Assembly (NCBI GenBank): GCA_947385425.1
Contig: CANDKY010000011.1
Coordinates: forward strand, 1 to 51,589
Direction of reading: 5' to 3'
DNA length: 51,589 nt
DNA from: an uncultured Lachnospiraceae bacterium
GTDB lineage: Bacteria > Bacillota > Clostridia > Lachnospirales > Lachnospiraceae
The notes under the pieces: model-generated
What the model was told of the DNA's origin: nothing
Seen by the model: the letters and a program-made list of their open reading frames with translations, nothing else
Databases searched by the model: none
Translations under genes and position numbers: made by a program
Shown: positions 25,394-34,845 of the stretch, piece by piece
Layout: every line of letters begins with the position of its first letter
How positions within the stretch are numbered: position 1 is the stretch's first letter

Positions 25394-26206
25394 ATGACTG
25401 AAAAAACTTACAAAACACGATCCGGCATTATCCATTACTGGTCCAACATAATAGATCCCGATTCCGTAACACTGGCCTTTTTGCCGGGACTGACTGCGGA
25501 CCACCGGTTATTTAACAGGCAGATAAAATATTTTAAAAGCAGATACAATATTCTGGTGTGGGATGCCCCGGCCCATGGCGCTTCATGGCCGTTTACCTTT
25601 GATTTTGATCTGATGGACAAAGCCGAATGGCTGAATGGGATTTTCGACCAGGAAAAAACAGCAAAGCCCGTTATCATCGGGCAATCCATGGGCGGCTATG
25701 TAGGACAGGCTTATGCAGAATTGTACCCCGACAGGCTGAAAGGCTTCATCGCCATTGATTCCGCCCCTCTGCAAAGAAAATATGTGACGGCAATCGAAAT
25801 CCGGCTCCTGAAAAGAATGGAACCCGTTTATTATTACTATCCCTGGAAATCCCTCTTAAAATCCGGCTCCAACGGCGTCGCCGTATCTATATACGGCCGG
25901 AAACTGATGCGCAGAATCATGATGACATATGACGGTGACAAGAAACGTTATTCCCAAATAGCGGGCCATGGCTTCCGAATCCTTGCCCAAGCAATGGAAA
26001 AAGATTTGCCCTATGAAATAAAATGCCCTGCACTGCTGATTTGCGGCAAACAGGATCATGCCGGTTCCTGTATCCGATATAATAAGAAATGGCACAAAAA
26101 CACAGGCATCCCCATCAAATGGATCCAGGGTGCCGGGCATAACTCAAACACAGACAGGCCGGAAATTGTAAACCGCCTCATTGAAAATCTGGTAAAACAA
26201 ATATAG
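25394..26206 (+). CDS. Alpha/beta hydrolase
   Basis: A 270-residue alpha/beta-fold hydrolase on the opposite strand to its neighbours. The nucleophile elbow is IIGQSMGGYVG (Ser98), the oxyanion region is FLPGLTADHR, and the probable acid and base are the Asp in CGKQDHAG and the His in GAGHNSN. There is no signal peptide, so it acts in the cytosol. GGGAGGCGCCTTCA precedes the ATG. Substrate unknown. It sits between two paralogous histidine kinases, which may mean a mobile or recently rearranged module. Confidence 0.87.
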   Translation: MTEKTYKTRSGIIHYWSNIIDPDSVTLAFLPGLTADHRLFNRQIKYFKSRYNILVWDAPAHGASWPFTFDFDLMDKAEWLNGIFDQEKTAKPVIIGQSMGGYVGQAYAELYPDRLKGFIAIDSAPLQRKYVTAIEIRLLKRMEPVYYYYPWKSLLKSGSNGVAVSIYGRKLMRRIMMTYDGDKKRYSQIAGHGFRILAQAMEKDLPYEIKCPALLICGKQDHAGSCIRYNKKWHKNTGIPIKWIQGAGHNSNTDRPEIVNRLIENLVKQI

Positions 26207-26251
26207 GAACCTGAATTTGTTTGTAAATACCTAAACCCGGACAAACCGAAA

Positions 26252-26283
26252 CTAAAATTTTGCCATCCTGGGCAAAATTTTGG
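26252..26283. terminator. Bidirectional terminator between convergent genes
   Basis: A 13-bp stem (CyAAAATTTTGCC with complement) with a short loop lies between the alpha/beta hydrolase stop and the convergent kinase stop. Its A/T-rich stem base can serve as a U tract on either strand. Confidence 0.7.
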
Positions 26284-26303
26284 TTATAAGTGCCTAATAA
26301 ATT

Positions 26304-27596
26304 TCATGCCGGAAGGTTTAACAGCACCCTGGCAACAAACATACCGTTTTCCACGGAAAAATCCGTCTCCCCCTCATACCGCGCTGCCGTCTTTACTATG
26401 CTGGCAATCCCCAATCCGCTGTCGCCATCCATAACCGGCACGCCTTTATGGAGCCGCATCTGTTCAGCGCATGTATTCCGGCACCGGATGACAATTTTGT
26501 GCCCTTTCTGTGCGATACGTATATCGATCTCCTGCTGCTGCTTCCGGGAACCGAGACAGCCGGAAATCGCATATTCAAAAATATTTGCAAGGATAGCGAC
26601 CAAATCAATATCCCGGATTTTCAGACTGTCCGCGATCGCCACATCCATATTCACGCATATCTTCTCATTTCCGGCATACCTGCCATAAACCGACAGGATG
26701 CTGTTCACAGCCGTATTCCGGCAAATCGGTTCCTCCGTCTTCCTTCCCGCATCCTGGCTATACTGCTGTACATATTTAAGAAGCGCCTCCGTCTCCCCGT
26801 TTTTGATATATTCTTCTATCAGCCTGCAATGATGGCGGATATCATGGCGTAACCTGGCTGCTTCCTCCTGCGCCTCTTCCTCAAGTTCCAACTGGCGGCG
26901 CAGGAATTGTTCATTCATTTCCAGCAGTTGGTTTTCCTTCTCATAACTATGTTCCTTTCCCAAGTGGATATACAGATACAAAATAAGGTATTGGATAATC
27001 CCCGCCATTAACATAATCATAAACATCCGCACAATATTCTCAACGGAAAAAATATGGAAAGAAGGCCAATAAGCCGAAGAAGCCGCAAGCAAAGAAGAAC
27101 CAACCAGCGTAACAGCGCTGAACAAATCCATCTCTTCCCTTAAATAATCCACATTTTCCCGCAATACCACCCGAAGCTTCCTTTTCACACCAATCAAAAC
27201 AAACGCTGTCAACAGGAACCGTATCAGAATATCCACACCCATATTCCCGTCAAACCACAGGCGCGCCGTATCCACACCAATAAACACAACCAGGGAAAGC
27301 AAATAAAAACCAAAGCATATCTTATATAAAGCCAGATATATACCCTCGCTGCTCATCAATGCGCAGAAAGTCCCGAGACACAACAGTACCGCCAGGCCGG
27401 AAAACTGGACGAAGTTCTCCGCATTCCCTAAATACCATACACTGAATATAATATTGAAGAATACCCCGCCCACAGCATAATACAATATCGTTTTCTTCAT
27501 TGAAAACCTCGGGCAATCCAACAGCAGAAACACTGCCATCACCAACGCCGCCCCAATCCCATTCCGAAGAAATGCTATCCAAAAAGAACCACCTAA
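26304..27596 (-). CDS. GHKL-type sensor histidine kinase, AgrC-like (paralogue 2)
   Basis: A protein of about 430 residues with six or seven membrane segments, the phospho-acceptor region RLRHDIRHHCRLIEEY, N-box LVAILANIFEYAI and G-box GLGIASIVKTA. It shares start (MLGGS), topology and domain order with the kinase at 22922-24226, so the two arose by duplication. The ATG at 27596 is chosen because it aligns with the paralogue's start and has a G-rich SD; 27656 would add 20 polar residues. No response regulator follows. Confidence 0.87.
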   Translation of the reverse strand, partial: LGGSFWIAFLRNGIGAALVMAVFLLLDCPRFSMKKTILYYAVGGVFFNIIFSVWYLGNAENFVQFSGLAVLLCLGTFCALMSSEGIYLALYKICFGFYLLSLVVFIGVDTARLWFDGNMGVDILIRFLLTAFVLIGVKRKLRVVLRENVDYLREEMDLFSAVTLVGSSLLAASSAYWPSFHIFSVENIVRMFMIMLMAGIIQYLILYLYIHLGKEHSYEKENQLLEMNEQFLRRQLELEEEAQEEAARLRHDIRHHCRLIEEYIKNGETEALLKYVQQYSQDAGRKTEEPICRNTAVNSILSVYGRYAGNEKICVNMDVAIADSLKIRDIDLVAILANIFEYAISGCLGSRKQQQEIDIRIAQKGHKIVIRCRNTCAEQMRLHKGVPVMDGDSGLGIASIVKTAARYEGETDFSVENGMFVARVLLNLPA

Positions 27597-27805
27597 CATA
27601 CCCTGTCCCCCCGCACGTTTCCTATTGCCAACACTTTTACTCATATAATATAGCACAAAATATACTTCTTATAATATTTTTGACATGCATCGCATTTTTT
27701 TTGACATACTTTGCTTCCCTCATAAAACCATGCCTCCCCGTGGGATGTCATCTGCCCCAAGCATAAACTGGTAAAACCCAGTTGCGTTTAGCAACAAAAC
27801 ACAGC

Positions 27806-27856
27806 AGAGCAAAAAAAAGCCTGGGAACACCCTTTTTATAAGGCTTCCCAGACTTA
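27806..27856 (-). terminator. Intrinsic terminator of the gap-pgk-tpiA block
   Basis: On the minus strand AGTCTGGGAA pairs with TTCCCAGGCT (27818-27854) and is followed by nine T residues, about 80 bp after the tpiA stop. Confidence 0.85.
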
Positions 27857-27933
27857 TAACTACTATTATCCGATATTATCCGAACTCATCCATCTCCAAA
27901 AATATTAATAATTGGCAATTACTATTTTTACAA

Positions 27934-28680
27934 TCAATAATTCACGATTTTCCCGAAATCAGCCTTAAGCGACGCGCCGCCGACAAGCCCGCCGTCGATA
28001 TCAGGCTGTGCAAAAAGCTCTGCCGCATTGCCTGCATTTACGGAACCGCCGTACTGGATCCTTACCGCCTGTGCCGTAGCTTCATCATACACTTCTGCGA
28101 TACAGTCACGGATTGCCTTACATACCTCCTGTGCCTGCTCTGTAGTCGCCGTCTTGCCGGTCCCGATTGCCCAGATAGGTTCATAAGCAATCACCATAGA
28201 TGCCACCTGCTCTGCAGTCACGTCAACCAAATCAGACTTAATCTGCATACGGATCCAATCAAGCGTAATACCCATTTCCCTCTGCTCCAGAGTCTCGCCG
28301 CAGCAAAGAATCGGTGTAAGCCCTGCTTCAAGAGCTTTCTTTACTTTCTTATTCAACAGCGCATCATCTTCTTTGAAGTAATCACGCCTCTCAGAATGGC
28401 CGATAATCACATACTTAACGCCTGCGTCTACCAGCATTGCCGCAGAAATCTCCCCTGTATAAGCGCCCTTCTCTTCAAAATACATATTTTCTGCGCCGAC
28501 TTCCACATTACTTCCCTTTACGGCTTCCACTACCGGAACAATATCAATTGCAGGTACACAATAAACTACATCCACATCATCCGATTTTACAAGATCCTTC
28601 AGCTCGCCACATAATGCCACCGCCTGGCTGGGAGTCATATTCATCTTCCAGTTGCCTGCAACAATTTTCCTTCTTGCCAT
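27934..28680 (-). CDS. tpiA: Triosephosphate isomerase
   Basis: Interconverts dihydroxyacetone phosphate and glyceraldehyde 3-phosphate. The 248-residue product starts [14 protein letters not shown] with the substrate Lys12, and contains the catalytic His in [10 protein letters not shown], the catalytic Glu in [12 protein letters not shown], and the phosphate loop GGSVNAGN. The ATG at 28680 (SD GGAGAGAGG) is the true start; the upstream in-frame extension has no family support. It is third in the glycolytic order gap, pgk, tpiA, with a 13-bp perfect hairpin before it. Confidence 0.96.
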   Translation of the reverse strand: MARRKIVAGNWKMNMTPSQAVALCGELKDLVKSDDVDVVYCVPAIDIVPVVEAVKGSNVEVGAENMYFEEKGAYTGEISAAMLVDAGVKYVIIGHSERRDYFKEDDALLNKKVKKALEAGLTPILCCGETLEQREMGITLDWIRMQIKSDLVDVTAEQVASMVIAYEPIWAIGTGKTATTEQAQEVCKAIRDCIAEVYDEATAQAVRIQYGGSVNAGNAAELFAQPDIDGGLVGGASLKADFGKIVNY

Positions 28681-28821
28681 TTTCCTCTCTCCTTCAATCC
28701 AACAAATTCTCCATACCAACCCACACAACCCGCAAACCCGAAAAAATGCCGCTTTTCGAAACGGTACTTCGCCCTGCATTTTTCCAGACATTAAAAACCT
28801 CTCAGGTTATGTCCATCCAAA

Positions 28822-28876
28822 TTTGTGCTGCCGCGGTGCGGCAGCACAAACCCAGCCATAAAAGCCCTGGAAATCC
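28822..28876 (-). repeat. Hairpin and partial structured element (copy D) between pgk and tpiA
   Basis: TTTGTGCTGCCGC forms a perfect 13-bp stem with its complement (28822-28850). On the minus strand the preceding bases, TTCCAGGGCTTTTATGGCTGG, match in most positions the sequence that follows the terminators of structured elements A and B, including the GTTTGTGCTG...GGCAGCA portion. The main four-helix body is absent. It may set relative expression of pgk and tpiA. Confidence 0.55.
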
Positions 28877-30100
28877 TTATTTATCATCAGCCGCCACAAC
28901 ACCCGGCAATTCCTTCCCTTCCAGGAATTCAAGGGAAGCGCCGCCGCCTGTGGAAATATGGCTCATCTTGTCTGCAAAACCTAACTGATTTACAGCCGCC
29001 GCACTGTCGCCGCCGCCGATAATCGTGGTCGCATCCGTCTCAGCCAAAGCCTTTGCCACTGCAATAGTGCCTTTTGCGAGGATCGGGTTCTCAAACACAC
29101 CCATAGGCCCGTTCCATACAACCGTCTTGGCAGATTTCACTGCATCCGCATACAGGGCTGCAGTCTTCTCGCCGATGTCAAGGCCCTCCATATCCGCAGG
29201 AATCTTATCCGCATCTACCATGGAAACTTCAATTTCCGCATCAATCGGGTTCGGGAACCCTGCAGCAATCGTGGTATCCACAGGAAGCAATAACTTCTTG
29301 CCCATTTTCTCTGCCTTTTCCATCATTTCCTTACAATAATCAAGCTTCTCCTCATCTACAAGGGAATTGCCGATCTCATAACCCTTTGCCTTTAAGAAAG
29401 TAAACGCCATACCGCCGCCAATGATAAGAGTATCGCATTTCTCAAGCAGGTTGTTGATAACATTCAGCTTGTCGGCAACCTTTGCACCGCCCAGGATTGC
29501 AACGAAGGGCCTTACCGGATTCTCTACCGCATTGCCGAGGAAATCAATTTCCTTCTGCATTAAGTAACCAACCGCGCACTCGCCGCCTTTTGCACGTACC
29601 ACATCGGTAACGCCTGCAACGGATGCATGTGCCCTGTGGGAAGAACCGAACGCGTCGCATACATATACATCAGCCAGCTCAGCCAGCTCCTTGCTGAACT
29701 CTTCGCCGTTTTTCGTTTCTTCTTTTCCGCGGAAACGTGTATTCTGAAGCAATACCACATCCCCGTCCTTCATAGCTGCAACCGCCGCGGTAGCCGCCTC
29801 ACCGGTCACATTATAATCGGAAACAAAATTAACTTCCTTGCCAAGCTTCTCGGAAAGCCTCTTAGCAACCGGTGCAAGAGATTCCCCTTCGTTCGGGCCG
29901 TTCTTCACTTTCCCAAGATGCGAGCAGAGGATTACCTTCCCGCCGTCCTTAATCAGCTTCTGAATCGTAGGAAGTGCTGCCACGATACGGGTTTCATCTG
30001 TAATCTCTCCATTTTTCAACGGTACATTGAAATCGCACCTTACCAGGACACGTTTCCCGCTGACATTAATATCATCTACTGATTTCTTATTTAATCCCAT
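28877..30100 (-). CDS. pgk: Phosphoglycerate kinase
   Basis: Transfers the phosphoryl group of 1,3-bisphosphoglycerate to ADP in glycolysis. About 407 residues: N-domain [23 protein letters not shown] (substrate basic patch) and hinge; C-domain [20 protein letters not shown] and [17 protein letters not shown]. The ATG at 30100 has GGAGG at good spacing. It lies between gap and tpiA on the same strand. A terminator-like hairpin precedes it, so part of the transcription from the gap promoter probably stops before pgk. Confidence 0.96.
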   Translation of the reverse strand: MGLNKKSVDDINVSGKRVLVRCDFNVPLKNGEITDETRIVAALPTIQKLIKDGGKVILCSHLGKVKNGPNEGESLAPVAKRLSEKLGKEVNFVSDYNVTGEAATAAVAAMKDGDVVLLQNTRFRGKEETKNGEEFSKELAELADVYVCDAFGSSHRAHASVAGVTDVVRAKGGECAVGYLMQKEIDFLGNAVENPVRPFVAILGGAKVADKLNVINNLLEKCDTLIIGGGMAFTFLKAKGYEIGNSLVDEEKLDYCKEMMEKAEKMGKKLLLPVDTTIAAGFPNPIDAEIEVSMVDADKIPADMEGLDIGEKTAALYADAVKSAKTVVWNGPMGVFENPILAKGTIAVAKALAETDATTIIGGGDSAAAVNQLGFADKMSHISTGGGASLEFLEGKELPGVVAADDK

Positions 30101-30144
30101 GACTACCGTTCCTCCATACATAAAAAATAAATAACAAAATGATA

Positions 30145-30176
30145 AAAAGGCCCGGCCCTCCAAGACCGGACCTTTT
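30145..30176 (-). terminator. Terminator-like hairpin between gap and pgk
   Basis: Minus strand AAAAGGTCCGG pairs with CCGGGCCTTTT around a short loop, followed by a TTTTTAT tract. It should be a partial terminator that lets gap be expressed above pgk. Confidence 0.7.
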
Positions 30177-30216
30177 CTAGGTCTTCCAACATCAAAATGG
30201 GAACAAACTCCTCAGC

Positions 30217-31218
30217 TTATGCTAATTCGGAGAAGTACTTGATTGTTCTTACCATCTGGCTTGTGTAGGAGTTCTCATTGTCATACCATGAAACTACCTG
30301 TACAAGGTTATCAGCGCCAACCATGGTCTGTGTAGCATCGAAGATGGAACCATAGGTGCTTCCAACGATATCGGAGGAAACGATCTCATCTTCATTGTAC
30401 CCGAAGGACTCTGTAGCTGCTGCTTTCATAGCTGCATTGATTTCTTCTTTCGTTACGGATTTCTCAACAGTTGCAACCAGGATTGTTGTGGAACCTGTCG
30501 GTGTAGGTACACGCTGTGCGGAACCGATCAGTTTGCCGTTCAGTTCAGGGATAACAAGGCCGATAGCCTTAGCAGCGCCTGTAGAGTTAGGAACGATATT
30601 TACAGCGCCTGCACGGCTTCTTCTCAAATCGCCTTTCCTCTGAGGTCCGTCAAGGATCATCTGGTCGCCTGTGTAAGCATGGATTGTGCTCATGATACCG
30701 GATTTAATTCCAGCCAGGTCATTCAGTGCCTTAGCCATAGGAGCAAGGCAGTTTGTTGTACAGGATGCAGCGGAAATGATGGTATCTTCCGGTTTCAAAG
30801 TCTCATGGTTTACATTGTAAACGATGGTCGGAAGATCATTTCCTGCAGGTGCGGAAATAACAACCTTACGGGCACCGGCATCGATATGAGCCTGAGCTTT
30901 CGCTTTGGATGTATAGAAACCTGTACACTCAAGAACAACATCAACTTTCAGCTCACCCCAGGGAAGATTCTTTGCATCTGCTTCTTTGTAGATCGTAATA
31001 GTCTGCCCATCAACGGTAATGGAATCCTCACCAGCCGTTACTGTGTCTGCTTTCGCATATTTGCCCTGTGAAGAATCATATTTCAACAAGTGTGCCAGCA
31101 TTTTAGGGCTTGTCAAATCGTTGATTGCCACTACTTCGTATCCTTCTGCTCCAAACATCTGTCTGAAAGCAAGACGACCAATACGGCCAAAACCATTAAT
31201 TGCTACTCTTACTGCCAT
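30217..31218 (-). CDS. gap: Glyceraldehyde-3-phosphate dehydrogenase, type I
   Basis: Oxidises glyceraldehyde 3-phosphate with NAD. A canonical 333-residue enzyme: Rossmann start [16 protein letters not shown], catalytic Cys in [20 protein letters not shown]-like region [14 protein letters not shown], and C-terminal [14 protein letters not shown]. The first gene of the gap-pgk-tpiA block, with a strong promoter and an AGGAGG site 8 nt before the ATG. Confidence 0.97.
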   Translation of the reverse strand: MAVRVAINGFGRIGRLAFRQMFGAEGYEVVAINDLTSPKMLAHLLKYDSSQGKYAKADTVTAGEDSITVDGQTITIYKEADAKNLPWGELKVDVVLECTGFYTSKAKAQAHIDAGARKVVISAPAGNDLPTIVYNVNHETLKPEDTIISAASCTTNCLAPMAKALNDLAGIKSGIMSTIHAYTGDQMILDGPQRKGDLRRSRAGAVNIVPNSTGAAKAIGLVIPELNGKLIGSAQRVPTPTGSTTILVATVEKSVTKEEINAAMKAAATESFGYNEDEIVSSDIVGSTYGSIFDATQTMVGADNLVQVVSWYDNENSYTSQMVRTIKYFSELA

Positions 31219-31254
31219 TTTTCGTTTCCTCCTAGAAATGAATTTGTTTATATT

Positions 31255-31284
31255 ATTTTACAACCACTGTAAAATGATTGTCAA
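31255..31284 (-). promoter_or_regulatory. gap promoter
   Basis: Minus strand TTGACA (31279-31284), 18-bp spacer, TAAAAT (31255-31260). The surrounding 31219-31360 stretch is A/T-rich and carries no ORF. Confidence 0.7.
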
Positions 31285-31518
31285 AAAATTATCAACAACA
31301 TTATTTTACCTAATTTGTCCTGAAAATTCAAGACATAAATGAAAAAATATTTACAATTAGACCTTTATTTTACAATTTCCCCGTGACATTGCCCAATCCG
31401 GGTACTTTTGTACTATTTTCTGTCCATTTATTCCGGCAATCCGCCGCGGCGCAGCCGTTTCCCCGGTACGCCTCCGTTTTTTGCATGGCGATACCCCTGC
31501 ATGGAGCTGCGCATAAAA

Positions 31519-31550
31519 CAAGGGACGCATTTTCCAACATACGTCCCTTG
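31519..31550 (-). terminator. Terminator after the CotF-like genes
   Basis: CAAGGGACGTA pairs with TGCGTCCCTTG on the minus strand, followed by TTTTATG. It lies about 70 bp past the coat gene stop at 31621. Confidence 0.7.
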
Positions 31551-31620
31551 CCTTTGCCATCAGATATTCCCCGGATCGGAATACCATACCCTGGCCTTTT
31601 TTACATAATCCTGTCAGCCC

Positions 31621-31875
31621 TTATAAAGTCCCGCTGGAAAAAAGGGATTTCACATGATCCACTTCTTCCTGGGTTGCCTTTGCAGCCGGAACATAATAGG
31701 ACTTTTCCCTTGCGATCTGATACAATTCTTCCTGCGACTGCTCACATGCGTTACGGAACTGCTTCAAAGTCTGCTTCAATTCCTTATTTTCCGTCTGGGC
31801 AATCATGCCGCCGTAACGGACAAGTTCCCCGTTGATCCCTGCCAAAGTATCTGCCACCATTGTTTTTTCCTGCAT
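31621..31875 (-). CDS. CotF-family spore coat protein (C-terminal-type half)
   Basis: An 84-residue helical protein of the coat protein F family. DTLAGINGELVRYGGMIAQTENKELKQTL followed by the helix ending REKSYYVPAAKA is the pattern seen in small CotF-like proteins of Clostridia. Together with the 61-residue ORF just upstream it resembles a split version of the longer Bacillus protein. GGAGGG is 7 nt before the ATG, and the gap between the two ORFs is 12 bp, so they are translated from one message in the mother cell. Expression under a late sporulation sigma factor is expected but no promoter was identified. Confidence 0.75.
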   Translation of the reverse strand: MQEKTMVADTLAGINGELVRYGGMIAQTENKELKQTLKQFRNACEQSQEELYQIAREKSYYVPAAKATQEEVDHVKSLFSSGTL

Positions 31876-31887
31876 CTTTACACCCTC

Positions 31888-32073
31888 CTACTGCAAAAAT
31901 TTCATCAACTGCTGCTTATTGTCCATTGCGGATTTCGCGCCTTTTTCAAAAAACTGCTTCACGCTGGAATCCGATGCGCATTCCGCATACTCTTTCATTT
32001 TGCAATGGGTTGTGTCATAACCGCCAATCAAATGACGCAGGTTCTGTAAATCCAATTCTGATAAATTAGCCAT
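31888..32073 (-). CDS. CotF-like small spore coat protein (N-terminal-type half)
   Basis: Sixty-one residues starting MANLSELDLQNLRHLIGGYD, a beginning common among small clostridial coat proteins annotated as CotF-like, followed by helical segments with regularly placed Lys, Glu and Gln. SD AGGAGG at good spacing. Pairs with the next ORF. Function is structural by family; not verified. Confidence 0.75.
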   Translation of the reverse strand: MANLSELDLQNLRHLIGGYDTTHCKMKEYAECASDSSVKQFFEKGAKSAMDNKQQLMKFLQ

Positions 32074-32161
32074 TTTCTACACCTCCTGAAATAATAGACT
32101 GCCCTCCTATTATTTCCGTGAGGTTTATCCTTATTCGCATTTTCCCGTTTTACCAGAAAAA

Positions 32162-32725
32162 TCAAAAAAACATATGTTCCAGCAGTATTTTAACGCCGAG
32201 TAAAATCAAAATTCCCCCGCCGGCCAGCTCCGCCTTTGCCTTATATCTGCCGCCGAACACATAACCCGCTTTTACGCCGGCCATGGCGAACAGGAAAGTA
32301 ACCGCGCCGATAAAAGATACCGCCGTCAAAATATTTACCTCCAGAAAAGCAAATGTAACCCCTGCCGCCAGCGCGTCCATACTGGTAGCAAGGGCAAGGA
32401 ACAGCATGGCGCGCCATGAAAAAGAGCCGTCTGCCTCCCCTTCCTTCCCTGCGCCAGTACACGCATCCCTTATCATGTCCACCCCAATCACACCTAACAG
32501 TACAAATGCAATCCAGTGATCCACGAATACAATCTTCTCCTTAAACCGTACCCCCAGCCCGTATCCGGCAAGGGGCATAAGCGCCTGGAAACCGCCGAAC
32601 CAGCCCCCCGCAGCCAACATATGCCTTACCGACAGCTTCTCAAGCGCCAGCCCCTTGCAGACCGCCGCCGCAAAGGCATCCATCGACAGCCCTGCCGCCA
32701 ACATAAAAAGTGTAAAAACATCCAT
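32162..32725 (-). CDS. mntP: Manganese efflux pump MntP
   Basis: A 187-residue protein of six membrane segments that exports Mn(II). The duplicated signature is clear: GLSMDAFAAAVCKG in the first half and ATSMDALAAGVTFA in the second, each with the Asp that coordinates metal. The cytoplasmic loop between halves is short and acidic. Only about 55 bp separate it from the CBS gene, so there is no room for a yybP-ykoY Mn riboswitch. Confidence 0.92.
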   Translation of the reverse strand: MDVFTLFMLAAGLSMDAFAAAVCKGLALEKLSVRHMLAAGGWFGGFQALMPLAGYGLGVRFKEKIVFVDHWIAFVLLGVIGVDMIRDACTGAGKEGEADGSFSWRAMLFLALATSMDALAAGVTFAFLEVNILTAVSFIGAVTFLFAMAGVKAGYVFGGRYKAKAELAGGGILILLGVKILLEHMFF

Positions 32726-32781
32726 CTGCCCGAATCATTTTTATCCAGTCTTCCATTCCATATATTCTATAACCCGGGGAT

Positions 32782-33219
32782 TCAAAGTATGCCTGAATAC
32801 AGCAATTTTTCTTCCATTCCGCACTTACGCGACAGATATTGGATCACATCTTTTCTTGTAATAATACCGATAAAACGATCGTCATCATCAATCACCGGCA
32901 CAAAATTCTGGTTCATAACCTTACTGATCAAATCTTCGATATCGGCATCCGCCGCCACCGGCTCATTGTCCCTCTTCCTCCTGACTGCCAGGATCGGGAT
33001 ATCCTCTGCCTCCCGCAGGTTCAGATCATGCCGCTCCTTTAAATCCCACAGAAGATCACCTTCCGTCAGCGTACCTATATAAGTCCCGTCAATATGGTCA
33101 ATAATCGGCACCGCCATATATCTGTGGTATTCCATTTTTTCCAGTGCCTGCCGCAGCGTATCATCATCATAAATATAAGCAACTTCACTCTTTGGTGTCA
33201 AAAAAAACAAAATATTCAT
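32782..33219 (-). CDS. CBS-domain pair protein
   Basis: A 145-residue protein made of two CBS motifs (about 8-60 and 75-135), each ending in the usual G-x-I/L-T-x-x-D form: IGTLTEGDLL and IGIITRKDVI. Such stand-alone pairs bind adenosyl ligands and act as energy or ligand sensors. The ATG at 33219 is preferred to the GTG two codons earlier, since GGAG is 5 nt upstream of it. A DJ-1 gene ends 20 bp before its start, so they are likely co-transcribed. Confidence 0.87.
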   Translation of the reverse strand: MNILFFLTPKSEVAYIYDDDTLRQALEKMEYHRYMAVPIIDHIDGTYIGTLTEGDLLWDLKERHDLNLREAEDIPILAVRRKRDNEPVAADADIEDLISKVMNQNFVPVIDDDDRFIGIITRKDVIQYLSRKCGMEEKLLYSGIL

Positions 33220-33239
33220 AGGCACTCCAATCCCGACCC

Positions 33240-33797
33240 TTATTTATAGTGTCCGTATACCACCCTCTCAGCGAGTGCAGCCGCCTGTCCCTTACCCTGC
33301 AGCTTCTCCACAATGGCAAGCCCGAAATCAACCGCACAGCCCATCCCCCTGCCTGTAATAATATTGCCTGCAATCTGTGCCGGTTCCTTCACCACCTCCG
33401 CGCCTTCCAAATGGCTCTCAAAACTCGGGAAAGAACATGCTTTCCTTCCCTTTAACATCCCCCGGTGCCCCAAAATGCTTGGTGCGGCGCAGATAGCGCC
33501 GATATATTTCCCTGCCTTATAAAAAGCATCCACCTGCTCCATCAGCGGCTCACAGGCTTCCAGATTCTTAGTCCCCGGCATCCCTCCCGGAAGGACGATC
33601 ATATCCACCCCGCCGAAATCCACCTCTTCCAGAAGCCTGTCCATCTTCACTGTCACCCCATGGGAACTCTCCACCATATCCTCACCGGTAATGGATACCA
33701 TTTCCGTATCAATCCCCGCCCGGCGCAGCAAATCCACTACCGCCAGCGCTTCAATCTCCTCATAACCTGTCCCGAAAAAAACACATACCTTACCCAT
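33240..33797 (-). CDS. DJ-1/PfpI family protein (YajL-like)
   Basis: A 185-residue class I glutamine amidotransferase-like protein. It starts MGKVCVFFGTGYEEIEA with the conserved Glu near the active site, contains IVLPGGMPG and the nucleophile elbow AICAAPSILG with the reactive Cys (about 105). DJ-1 relatives act as chaperones or glyoxalase/deglycase-like enzymes; which applies is unknown. The start has GGGAGAGAGGG upstream. Confidence 0.88.
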   Translation of the reverse strand: MGKVCVFFGTGYEEIEALAVVDLLRRAGIDTEMVSITGEDMVESSHGVTVKMDRLLEEVDFGGVDMIVLPGGMPGTKNLEACEPLMEQVDAFYKAGKYIGAICAAPSILGHRGMLKGRKACSFPSFESHLEGAEVVKEPAQIAGNIITGRGMGCAVDFGLAIVEKLQGKGQAAALAERVVYGHYK

Positions 33798-34019
33798 CCT
33801 AATCCCTCTCTCCCATAATCTTTTACCGCAATCTCCTGCCATTCCTGCCCCATTATCTGTAAAACATGTACAATCCATTTCCGTTTTATACAAACGGCAT
33901 AACAGCACCCTGCACAACAGGAATGCCGGAAGCAGTATGAACTATGTATTATTTTACCACTTTCCCGTTATATTTAAAAGGGTGGAAATCTTATATTGTT
34001 ATAAAAAAAAGATAAACTG

Positions 34020-34688
34020 TCAGAATTCCTTCTTTTCCATGATCCTCCGGCTCACGGACAGGGATATCACGAAACAGACGATACACAGCAATACCGCACC
34101 GATCCCTGCAACGGCAGCATCCAGCCCCTTTATCCCCTCCGCCATACGCGCCGCAAACTCCTGCAGGCCCTCCGACCCTGCCAGAGCCCTTTCCCATACT
34201 TTTCTTCCCCAGGTAAACATAAGCACACCCCCGGCAAAAACCCCCAGCAGCACCATCCGGCCCCTCTCCCCTCCGTACTTTAACTGGGCGGGGAGCATCA
34301 CCATCTGCAGCATCAGCATAACAGCCATGATAACCACAGCCAGATACAAAGTATCCGCCACCCGATCCGGCCTCAGCACACAATAAGGAACCACAGCCAG
34401 GAAAAAACCAACCAGATTACACAAAAAAGAAAACACATACTTCTCCAGCGCATAATCGGCCCGCCGGACAGGCAGCGTCATAAGAAACGCCATACTTTTA
34501 TTATACTCATCCGTCGTTATCGTAGCAAGCACCAGCATCCCGCAGCCCATCATCATATACCCCATAACAAAAGACGCGCTGCCGGCCCCCTGCATCACAA
34601 GAAACACAGCCTCAATCACCACCAGCATAACCATCATCTTCTTATTCTGCAGGGCAAACCTGAAATCCTTAACCAACAAACCTCTCAT
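34020..34688 (-). CDS. ABC-2 type transporter permease
   Basis: A 222-residue membrane protein with six predicted helices, starting MRGLLVKDFRFALQNKK, a typical beginning for ABC-2 permeases. It partners the ATPase at 34943-35803 and the YtrA-type regulator, forming a regulator-ATPase-permease cassette like those responding to cell-envelope or antibiotic stress. GGAGG is 5 nt from the ATG at 34688. The 254-bp gap to the ATPase gene holds structured element copy C, which could tune permease levels. Confidence 0.85.
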   Translation of the reverse strand: MRGLLVKDFRFALQNKKMMVMLVVIEAVFLVMQGAGSASFVMGYMMMGCGMLVLATITTDEYNKSMAFLMTLPVRRADYALEKYVFSFLCNLVGFFLAVVPYCVLRPDRVADTLYLAVVIMAVMLMLQMVMLPAQLKYGGERGRMVLLGVFAGGVLMFTWGRKVWERALAGSEGLQEFAARMAEGIKGLDAAVAGIGAVLLCIVCFVISLSVSRRIMEKKEF

Positions 34689-34845
34689 ACCAACCTCCAC
34701 ATCCTTGCCCTGCGGCACCCCGCAGCCGCAGCCGGCAAAATTCCAATCAATCCCCAACAACCCAGTATCCAAAATTCAAATCCCACAACACATCCGACAA
34801 CTAAAAACCCAGCCCGGATACCCCCCGATTTCCCAATTCCCCTGT

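Noticed and set aside
32700-32790. yybP-ykoY manganese riboswitch before mntP
   Set aside because: Only about 55 bp lie between mntP and the CBS gene and no aptamer motif is present.
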